A DNA stretch of 64,000 nt, taken from positions 3,009,088 to 3,073,087 of the forward strand of contig KK106984.1 in assembly GCA_000611775.1 (NCBI GenBank), read 5' to 3'. The notes beneath the pieces are model-generated. The model was not told where the DNA came from and made no database searches. It was given only the letters and a program-made list of their open reading frames with translations. Source of the DNA: Umbilicaria muhlenbergii. Its lineage: Eukaryota; Ascomycota; Lecanoromycetes; Umbilicariales; Umbilicariaceae. The number at the start of each line of letters is the position of its first letter. The first letter of the stretch is position 1. This document shows, in pieces, positions 1 through 8,720 of this stretch. Both the position numbers and the translations under genes were made by a program.

Positions 1-922
1 TATATGAGTTCATGAAGTCCTCATTTGCTTCAAAACATTCTGAATTTTTCAGTAAGCTTCCGCCTTTCTCTCCCTTGAGGAACAAAATGTGTGTATGTAT
101 TTTCACCTGTTTTTTCACTTAGTTTCAGACCTGAAATTGCTGGTTGCTCTTACAATAACTCATGAAAACCCCTTTATAAGACGTGTTTTCAAGTTTCACC
201 TGTTTTTTCTTTAATATATGACAATGAACAACACACCTGAATGGGCGTAGGTGTTTGATGAAGGGTTTAAACTCTTTATATAATTCATATGAAGTCCTTC
301 CTCCATGGTCATCTCCTAAAGGAAGGTGATTCTTTAGGTAGCAGATGATTTTGATGACTTCATCTTAAAATTTAATTGACAATTAAGCATCATAAAGCAT
401 GCATCTAGTTGCTTTTGTAATCATATGATTTAAGCATTCAGAGACGCTGTTCTGCTCAGGTGTGTAAATGATGATAAATTTAAATTTCACCCCCTTTGAC
501 CCTCATATGCTTGCCAATTTCATATATTCTCCGTCATTGTCAGCCTGTACAATCTTCAATTTCTCACTGATTTCTTTCTCAGCTTTCATCTTTCAAGTCT
601 TGAATATTTCATAGATATTCATCTTCTTTGCCATTAAGAAAATATCAGAATATCAGGCAAATTCATCTGTAAAGGTAACAAAATACTGATTTTCACTTAA
701 AGTATTAACATGATAAGCTCCTCAAATGTCTGAATAAACTCATTGCAGATGTTTTATAACTGTTGACTTTGACTTCTTGACCTGTACTTGTATCATCTTA
801 TTATGCAAGCATGTCAAGCAGGCTTTCTTCACCTTGTTAAAATGTAATTCACAGGTTATATCCTTCACACACGGCTTGAGGTGTTGCATACAGCTTGCCT
901 CAGCATGATTAAACCTCTGATG

Positions 923-1429
923 TCATTTCCAGTAGTCAGATTGAGCCTGTGTGAAAAAATTGAAATTTTCAGGGGTTTCAGAGGTAATGTGCCCTAAACC
1001 TGTTTTTAAATAAGAGGTGACAGAACTGACAATCATGCTGCTTAATACTGCTCTCATTAACTTCAGAGTGAGCTTTAATGTAGGTGATCCTCCCTCTGCT
1101 GTCACTGAGGCTGTCAGGCTGCTCATCAATTTTTGATAAGCTTGAACCTTAAAGGTCACTTTTGCGCTCATTGACTTGACAACATAAATTGAATCATGTT
1201 GATTTGCTGTGATCATGATGCTTTCATTATGTTTAAAAACAACATTTTTAAGCTCAAATTCAACTGTTATTTCATGCTTGCTTGCTGCCTCAATTGACAG
1301 CAAATTTTCATTCAATTCAGAGACATAGAGGATGTCATTTAAAGTGAGTTTTCTTCCTTCAAAATCAACTTTCACCTTGCTCATATCAGCTGCTTTTATT
1401 GAGTGCTCATTGATTAAGCAGACTTTCAT
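923..1429 (-). pseudogene. Copia pol fragment (protease / pre-integrase region)
   Basis: An open stretch of 168 codons within the copia element. It carries the segment between the aspartic protease and the integrase: a strand-rich region with KVKVDFEGRKLTLNDILYVSELNENLLS, where copia proteins have a closely similar D-V-L-Y-V-P-x-L-x-x-N-L-L-S motif. No catalytic DSG of the protease is visible in the open part, and integrase sequence further left is broken by stops. It is a fossil reading frame rather than a host gene. Confidence 0.75.
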
Positions 1430-1873
1430 GTAATAGTTCTGAATTTTAACAAAAATTGCTCAATTCAGAGTCATGTGATGGCTCACTCTGAAGTTCACAA
1501 TTCAGCAGTCAGAGGTTAATTCTAGGTTGATTAAAGCTTTCATAATCACTGTCTTTCATGTTTGCTCATCTGAGTTGAACTTGTTGTCCTGATTAATTAA
1601 ATCTTTCAAATTTTTTGAATCTTCTGTCAGCCCTGAATTTTCATTAGCTTGCCGTGCATTTGCCTTGAACTTTGATGATGATTTAACTTTGTTAAAAGGT
1701 AGTTCTTCCTCATCTTTCATCTTCAAAGTGTAGTAATCAGAGGTGAAATGCTCTCTTTTTTAACACTGAAAACATGTTTTTTCTGTCTTGCTGTCTTTGC
1801 CTTTGCTTCCTGCTTGAGCTGTGTTTGCAGTGACATTATTAATCAATTTATTATTTGATGCTTCTTTCATTTC

Positions 1874-2077
1874 TCACTCCTTCAATTGATGTAGAACAGT
1901 CTCAATTTCAGGGTTCATGATTTCATTGTTTATTTGAAATACAACTGAGCTGTAAGGCTCCTCCTTTAAAGAGTCAAGGAACACTTTCTGAATCATGTCA
2001 TCATTAATGAGTGCCTTTGATTTAAGCACTGTAATCTTCATCTGAATTTTCTTCAAGATGTAATAAATCTGCTTCAC
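1874..2077 (-). pseudogene. Copia gag fragment
   Basis: A 67-codon open stretch in the gag part of the copia element. It includes LKEEPYSSVVFQINNEIMNPE, resembling the helical UBN2-type gag core (family knowledge) in which LPxxYxxxV is usual. Flanking frames are interrupted. Called from position between the LTR/primer-binding site and the zinc-knuckle relic more than from sequence alone. Confidence 0.55.
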
Positions 2078-2819
2078 TGTCTCCTTCAGTCCTTGCTTAT
2101 AATTGATGAATGCCTTAAGCTGTGACTGATAATATGACTTGCTCTTAAGCTTCTTAATGTTCTCAAGGTGATCTCAAAGCTTTTTTGTTGTCTTTAATTT
2201 GTAGAATGTTCTGTCCTCCTGAGAGCAAAATAATAATATGTTGTTTTAAGCCTTTCTATCAGTCCTTCTTTACTTCTTATACTTCTCAATGAGAGGTTTT
2301 AATGTCTTCTCATTCAAACCCTTCTTCCTCTCTGATGCAGCGTCAGTTTCATCTATGACGTCTCAGTAGTCTTGTGCTTTCAAATAACCTCTTGTTCTCT
2401 CTGCTCATTGAGTGTAGTTCATCTCATTGAGTTTAACTAGGCCTGAGGCCTTCAGAGACTCATATTTCATGCTCTTTTAAAATCATGTGACTGCCTTCTG
2501 CATACGCGGCGGCGTGGATAATGACTCAGAGGTGTGAGTATTTATTTGAAGTTCTATTGATCAAGCCTTCATATATATATAGATGTTTCTATTCATTCAA
2601 TTTTCAAAGTGGAATTCATATGAAGAATTGACATCTTTTTCAGTCAGTTTTTCAACTTTATAACTGGCTGATATTGAAGGTTTATATCAAAGCAAACTTT
2701 GGTTGCTTGACTTGCTCGACGGCGGCGGGGGTGGCGACGGCGGGGTTGACGGCGGCGGGGGTTAAGGCAGTGAGGGTTAGGGCGGAGGCGGTAAACAACA
2801 ACAACAGGCGGTAGTTAGA

Positions 2820-2839
2820 CACTGACCAGGCTCATAACC
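2820..2839 (-). other. Putative retrotransposon primer-binding site (half-tRNA iMet type)
   Basis: Directly inside the 5' LTR the minus strand reads GGTTATGAGCC. This is the reverse complement of the anticodon-loop segment GGCTCATAACC of eukaryotic initiator methionine tRNA. Copia-group elements such as Drosophila copia and yeast Ty5 prime from a half-tRNA ending in that loop. The match is about 11 bases, in exactly the expected position. Confidence 0.65.
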
Positions 2840-3096
2840 TGTTGTGTAATGGAACGATATAGAGACCAAATAAATGTATTGTATCTGCCTAAATATCGCC
2901 CAAATGATATAAATGAACGTGAGGAAGAAAGCAGAAACTTGAGGCTTTCAAGCCGTTAATATACATGTTAAGGAGCTTTTCGCTAAGCCAAAACATACGT
3001 ACACCCATGACGTGACTGCTTCTCTTGCTAGGAACCCCTGCCCTAAACCCCTGCCCCAATGACGTCTGCTCGGCGGCGAATCGGCGAAATTCAACA
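2840..3096 (-). repeat. LTR copy 1 (5' LTR of the copia element)
   Basis: 257 bp beginning TGTTG and ending CAACA, an inverted terminal pentanucleotide typical of LTRs. It is closely similar along its length to 3540-3799. The five bases on either side (TAACC and CCGTT) differ, as expected if this is one LTR of a longer element whose other end is outside the window. In plus-strand view the right boundary abuts NACHT coding sequence, so the element lies within the NLR pseudogene. Confidence 0.85.
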
Positions 3097-6000
3097 CCGT
3101 TCCCGGATACTGCAACCTTCGGGTTCTTCTTTAATGCTCGTGGAAGCCTGCTAGAGAGGTCATCATTGGGTCTATTTCGTTCCTTACTACACCAGCTCTT
3201 ATGGCAGGTTCGTCCATTGCTTTCAAACTTTCTGTCCGCATTTCGCAAGAAAGAGCAAACGCAAAGCTGTTGGGATTGGCACCTAGACGAGACTCGTGAG
3301 GCTCTGCGTAATGCTCTGACACGCCAAGAGCGTCCACCTATAGTCGTGTTTATTGACGCTCTCGACGAGTGCAACAAAAGTGAAGTCCGGCGCATTGTTG
3401 GGTTCTTAGAAAGTGCATCGTCTTCCGCAGTCTCTAATGGAGCTAGCATCCGTATATATTTGTCGAGCCGCCATTACCCAAACATTCGTCTAAATAAGTG
3501 ATCTGAGATCCAAATGGAGGACAAGAATGAGGTCGATATTGTTGTATAGAGCGATTATTTAGAGGCCAAATAAAATGTATTATTGCACTAGCTAAATATC
3601 AGTCCAAAATTGAATAATGAACGTAAGGAAGAAAGCAGAAACTCAAGGCTTTCAAGCCATTAATATACATGTTTAGGAGCATTTCGCTAAGCCTAAATGT
3701 ACGTACACCCATGACGTGACTGCTTTTCTGGCTAGAACCCCTGCCCTAAACCCCTGCTCCAATGACGTCTGCTTGGCGGCGAATCGGCGAAATCCAACAG
3801 ATATCGCAACATACGTTCATACGAGACTGGCATCTAGTACTGAAGATGAGCAGAGCCGCGAGCTGAAGAGGAATGTAGTCCTCAAAGCGTCTGGTGTGTT
3901 TCTATGGGTTGCACTTGTCGTTGATATGCTCCTCAAAGCCTAGGATCATAGTGAATCGATGAGAAAAATGCAAGATATCTTGTCGTCAATGCCATCGCAA
4001 CTACACGACCCCTTTGCACAAAGTCTGCAGACCCTTAACGGCGCGGACACGAAAAGGACATCACGATTGATGCAATGGGTACTCCTATCAGAACCGCCTT
4101 TGGACATGGGATTGCTGCATTGTGCACTAGATCCAGATGCGGAATCTCCGCGTTTACTACTTGACCCCTGGCCAACTCCTGGCGCGCTTGCTTTGGACAC
4201 GAGATTGCTGAATTATGCACTGGATCCAGATGCTCCTGGCGCGCTTGCCGTTGGGGATATATGAGTGGAAAGATTGATCTGGAGTTTATCCAGAGGTCTT
4301 CTTGACGTCAAAGAGCTGCGAGGTAATCGTCTGCGGGAGCACAAGATATATGCTCATCGCTCCGTCGGTCCAATCAGAATGGTGCAATTTATCCATGAAT
4401 CAGCCCGGGACTTTTTGCTGCAAAGGAAAGGATTCCAAATCCTTGATAGTACCATTGAGAGAAATCCTATAGGTGTGAGCCAGGACCAACTAGCCCGTTT
4501 CTGCGTCTCTTACCTTGCCTCCGCTGAAGGATTCTATATGCATTTGGGACCAAGCAGCGAGTTAAACAAACGCGGAGATGTACATCACAAAAGGATTTTA
4601 GGTCGCTGGTATGTAGGTGACTTGACGATAGCATATCCATTCATAAAATACGCAGCCGAATATTTGTTCGTGCATGCTGGCAGAACCTAACTGGACGGCA
4701 TTTCCCAGGCGCACTTGGTGGAAGATCTTCAGAGACCTCTTTGTCAAGCTTTTGACCGCATTAAATGCCAAAAGTTCGAGTACAAGTCCAAAATGGTCGC
4801 CCTCGAGGGCCCTCTGACGTTGCAATATCTTGCTTCAGAGAACAATCTTTTCTCCTGCGTCGCTGCTCTTATTCGACCAGGAGTAGACCCCAACATAAGA
4901 GGTGGAGAATGCGGATATCTGCTGAATGTTGCTTCCAGAAATGGGCATAAGAAAGTGGCCCAAAGTCTGCTTGAGAGTGGAGCGCGCATCGATAATGTCA
5001 ACCATTGTAACAGGACAGCACTTTTGCAGGCAGCGGCACAAGGACACTACGACATATTGAAGGTACTGTTAGAGATTCACGCAGATATAGAAGCCAAGAA
5101 TTCCTGGGGGTCCACGGCCTTGCACGTGGTTGTTCAGCATCGTCAAAATCATGTTATTCAGCTGCTTCTGAATAGAGGGGCAAATATTGAAGCGAAGAAC
5201 GACAGGGGGGATACACCGCTGCACGAGGCAGCTCGCAGGACAGGTATTCAGGGAGATGTGTCACAGCTGCAGCTGCTCTTAGACAACGGAGCCAATGTCG
5301 CTACCGTCAACGAACTTGGGGAGACGCCACTACATATTGTCGCTCGTTCTCGGTCAGATGAACCTTTGAAGCTTCTTCTAGGAAAGGAGGCCGACATAGC
5401 AGGAAGAGACGACTCCGGGTTTACAGAGTGCTATATACTGCAGCTCAGAACGCTTGTTATGAAGTGACACGTTGTCTTTTGACTCAGGGTGCCGACATCG
5501 GTGCTAGGAAGTAAACCGTGCTTCATGAGGCAGTCAAAGGTAGAAATTTACATCCACCCAAATGAGCAGTATTACTGCAGCCCCCGATTACGACTGAGGG
5601 GAAAGAAAGATACATGGTAGAGCACCTAGGGCGATTGCATCAGCAGAAAGAGCTGATACAACTGTTATTAGAAAAGAGTGGACATAGATGCTGCTACTCT
5701 AAACGGAGAAAGGCCATTGCATGCTGTAGTAAAAGCAGATTACCATAAGCTGGTACAATTTCTTTGGAGTATAATGCAGATTTTAACGCGAAAAGTCAAG
5801 GCGGGTCAACAGCACTTCACATGGCGATCGCTTATCACGAATGTAAGTGCGGCTTTCCAAAGCCACCAGTAGAAAAGATCAGCCAGGAAAAGGAGGAACT
5901 GGTGCAGATTTCGTTCAGAGTAGGAGCAGCCACCTCGGCACGGGATCAGATCGGAAAAGCAGAGCTTCACATTGCATCCGAAAGAAGGCTTGAGAGGATC

Positions 6001-6170
6001 ATCTGGCTCTTATGGAAAATGGTGCGGATATCGAGGGCAGGGATAACCACGGAGTGCAAGCAGTCAACAAAGAATGGCTCACAGAACTTTGGAGAGGTCT
6101 CCGCAGGCCTCTCCTGGGTCCGACGCGGAAGGATAATCGTGACCGTACTCACAGGGAGAGTCAAAACATG
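3097..6170 (+). pseudogene. NACHT-ankyrin (NLR-like) pseudogene
   Basis: The remains of a fungal NLR-like protein read left to right. First comes the C-terminal half of a NACHT ATPase (GFFFNARGSLLERSSLGLF, then Walker B-like VVFIDALDEC). Then a winged-helix-like segment with the typical fungal VQFIHESARDFLL, then ankyrin repeats from about 4830 to 6060 (for example GANIEAKNDRGDTPLHEAA). The P-loop is missing because sequence left of 3097 is retrotransposon. Damage: in-frame stops near 3499, 3941, 4262 and 4688, a frameshift near 5440, further stops after it, and a solo LTR at 3540-3799. A short internal duplication (around 4090-4250) repeats the LLHCALDPDA-type segment. In filamentous fungi this family acts in non-self recognition and cell death, but this copy cannot be functional. 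Confidence 0.88.
3540..3799 (-). mobile_element. Solo LTR with 5-bp target-site duplication, inside the NLR pseudogene
   Basis: 260 bp from TGTTG to CAACA, matching LTR copy 1 in the same orientation. It is flanked by GATAT at 3535-3539 and GATAT at 3800-3804, a perfect 5-bp target-site duplication. Removing the LTR plus one GATAT rejoins the NACHT reading frame across the site as ...NEVDI|ATYVHT..., the usual continuation in this family. So this is a clean insertion followed by LTR-LTR recombination. Confidence 0.93.
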
Positions 6171-6458
6171 AATTATCTCAAAAACGGTTGTAGCATCGGT
6201 TTCAGGAACAGTGACGCTAGCGACATAACATGGCTTTCCGAGAGCATTTGGAAAACCACTACCTGCAAACAAGTACAGCCTAAATCCGTTGACCACCGGC
6301 AACTCCGCACCCGCCTCACCTCAACTCAAAGCAGTCACAAGCCCATCACAACCAGAACCAAGCCCTAGCACCAGCTATCGAAAGGTCTCCGGGGATTTTT
6401 GGAGCTCCTGAGGTCCGCCCCGACGAGTTTTCTTCCTAACTGCCGGACGGGGAATTGC

Positions 6459-7857
6459 TCATCCATGTCGAGGCAGGGGGCGGGCCACGTGACTCTGTAG
6501 ATGTTGGAACTGCACGACCTGATTTGCAACCGAAATCACGTGATCTCTCTGCTTCTTTGCCCAGTCCCTGGCGTTCCTGAAAGCGCCAGCTGCCTCCCGG
6601 AATGATTCGACTGAGTCAACCATAGAAAACGTCCTGAGCTGAGTCATGTGGTAACGACGTCTACCACCAGGTGTTGCCGGTTGGGTGGGATGTGTTGTAT
6701 AAATCTTGAGCTGGCCGTCATGGTAGGTTGTAATAACAGTATAGGCGTTGCCGTCGTATTCCATTGCACCGCCGCTTCTGTAGGAGTGAGCATGCAACAT
6801 CCCGCGGGCCCCAACTGCGCCATCGTAACATACCTGACGCTTCATTACATCTACCCTGCCACTTGGCCCCTTCACCTCCAGAAAGAAGTTCGGAAGTGCC
6901 GGGTGACTGAGGTTCTCTGACGGTACGATGTAAGGACCCAACGGTTTCCGTACCCGTCGGTCAAATGTTGCTGGGCGGTCACCATCGTAGAAGTCCGGCT
7001 TAAGGGCAGTAATTGTGTTATCGGTTATGGGCTCGAGTTTGGTGTATTGGACGTTCTTACGGGATGGGATGTTCGCGTTGCCTGCAATGATGGGGAGAAC
7101 ATTACCCATGACCGCGGGCTCATCATAGGCGCGCAAATTTGCATTTTGAAAGGCTCGGAAGGCTTCATCAGAAAAGCGAGATGGTGATAAAGGTGGTCTT
7201 GGCTGCACCAATGCCTGCTTGATCTCCTCCCAGTCGTTGGGTCTCGGGGGGATGCGGTCATCAAGATATTCATAGCCATGGGGATATATGTCGTGGTCAA
7301 TGAGATGTTGTTCAAACGCAGCGTCATATGGACAGATTTTTGGTTGGGTTTGCTCGGAAGAAGTGCTCCATGTGGTTGATGGATCCAGCCCGCTCCTTGA
7401 GGCCCACTCGCCTGAGCTCATTCTAGGATTCGCGTGGTCGTTTCTGGTCCTGGATACTGTAAAATGATCAGCAGCATTCAAGAGGAATTACGATCCAGCT
7501 TACTGCGGTGAGATCACTAAGGCTTGGTCCACCGTGTCTAGCGAAGCGCTTTAGCTCGGGAATGTGGTCTTTCTTTAAAGCTGATGGGTCGGGCGGTATG
7601 GGGTAAAGAATTCGGACGGTCCTTCGATCGAACTCTCGAAGGGCGCGAGGAGTAAGCCACTGCTTCGAAAGATTATCCCAGAACGCGGCCGGAGTCCGGT
7701 GTTGTCGCTTACCCTCGGGCGTTCTAGAAGGCGCCGGAAGGGGGAGTGCAATCGGCTCTACTTTCGATTCTTTTCGCCTTCGATTCTGGCCTGCTGGTAT
7801 CGAGTCCAAAGGCATCGGGTCTTGAGATGTCAATGGGCGCATTTTTGAAGAGGACAT
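6459..7857 (-). CDS. DUF7924-like PD-(D/E)XK nuclease-fold protein, two exons, frame uncertain at the junction
   Basis: Exon 1 starts at 7857 (basic N-terminus, then RTPAAFWDNLSKQWLTPRALREF and FARHGGPSLSDL). Exon 2 runs in an open frame to the stop at 6459. The second exon has the conserved core: ALKPDFYDG (acidic residue), FFLEVKGPSG (the E-x-K signature) and RQVCYDGAVGARGM. These resemble a large fungal family of unknown function (DUF7924) with a PD-(D/E)XK-like fold; I rely on recall for the family name. The best splice (donor GTAAGC after 7501, acceptor before 7457) gives a family-like Y-P-G-P start to exon 2 but then hits a stop, one base out of frame. A weaker GTGATC donor would keep the frame. 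Either an unusual donor is used or the gene carries a one-base deletion. Confidence 0.6.
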
Positions 7858-8149
7858 TTATATTGTCGCAAGCGTGCTGTAAGGTCAGCTTGCGGCACAG
7901 TACGCGTTAGTGGACTAGAGGTAAGGGGGTCGAAGTCATTAATAGAGGGAAGACTGCCAGTTGATATCGCAACCTGGCCGCTAAGGAATTTAGTGGGGGG
8001 AGTCTCCCTCTGTTCGTAACCTACGATGCATTCCAATACTCGTGTTGGCAGGAATGTGTCATCGCAACACAATGAGTTTAATAACCCTCAGCCAAGCGGT
8101 GTTAAGCGTAGTAACCAGGACTGCCATATCATATTGGCAACTTTCGCTC
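7858..8149. other. Intergenic, no supported gene
   Basis: Upstream side of the DUF7924-like gene. An 80-codon minus-strand open stretch (7830-8072) overlaps that gene's start and has no recognisable features, so I read it as chance. The last nine bases, CTTTCGCTC, are the left target duplication of the adjacent MITE. Confidence 0.6.
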
Positions 8150-8602
8150 CGGCTTGTCTCGGGACACCTTTCGCCACCTACCGAAACTAACCCAATTTGT
8201 GATCGGTGAGGGCCTTGCAAGGCCCACTAAATTTTGGTGTACGGGGGGTCCTTGCAAGGCCCCCACTTATACCCGATTTAGTCAAGCTGCGGAAAAGTGG
8301 AATCTTCGGGCGGTTTCAGGGGTAGAAAAGCAGGCATATGAGTACGTATTGCGGGGAAATTGGGGTTTTTCGTATAGAAGTCAGGGGCCTCCATTGGACT
8401 CTTCTACTATTACTTAGATAGAAATTACACTTGTTTTACATACAAACATCATCGCCGCCATGTCTGCTCCTGCCTAGCGAAGTCTAAGTTTTCGCTAGTA
8501 ATTTAGTATGTAAGCGGGCTGGCTCACCCTGGTATGGAGGCGCCAGCTAACCGAAACCGCTTTAGTTTCGGTAGGTGGCGAAAGGTGTCCCGAGACAAGC
8601 CG
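8150..8602. mobile_element. Mutator-like MITE, 453 bp, 41-bp perfect TIRs, 9-bp TSD
   Basis: The two ends, CGGCTTGTCTCGGGACACCT... and its reverse complement, match perfectly for 41 bp (8150-8190 and 8562-8602). The flanks CTTTCGCTC at 8141-8149 and 8603-8611 are an identical 9-bp duplication, the size left by Mutator-like transposases (hAT elements leave 8 bp). The interior has two subrepeats around CCTTGCAAGGCCC (near 8211-8262) and no transposase, so it is non-autonomous. Identical arms suggest a young insertion. Confidence 0.9.
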
Positions 8603-8720
8603 CTTTCGCTCTATGTTTAGAGTCTAATTCCCCACCTTCTAGAGTACATAGTACCCCCACACCGATCCAAGTTCAATAAAATCCCAGCCCACGCCCGACT
8701 TCATCAATTAACACATTGCG

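Larger units (their letters stand above)
1..3096 (-). mobile_element. Copia-type LTR retrotransposon, RIP-degraded, truncated by window edge
   Basis: Read on the minus strand, this AT-rich block is a Ty1/copia element whose 5' LTR is the 257 bp at 2840-3096. Next to the LTR comes a primer-binding-like site, then gag remnants (about 2470-1600) with a zinc-knuckle relic near 1735-1775 (Cys-X2-Cys, an in-frame stop, then His; the last Cys is now Tyr). Then comes the protease/pre-integrase part of pol at 1429-923, recognisable from the copia-typical ILYVSELNENLLSI segment. Stops and TpA-rich sequence throughout fit repeat-induced point mutation, which is inference from composition. The 3' part of pol and the 3' LTR lie beyond position 1, so its target duplication cannot be tested here. 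Clearly non-autonomous now. Confidence 0.85.

Noticed and set aside
7830-8072. 80-codon minus-strand frame upstream of the DUF7924-like gene
   Set aside because: No domain, overlaps the real start in another frame, and no splice link that keeps a frame.
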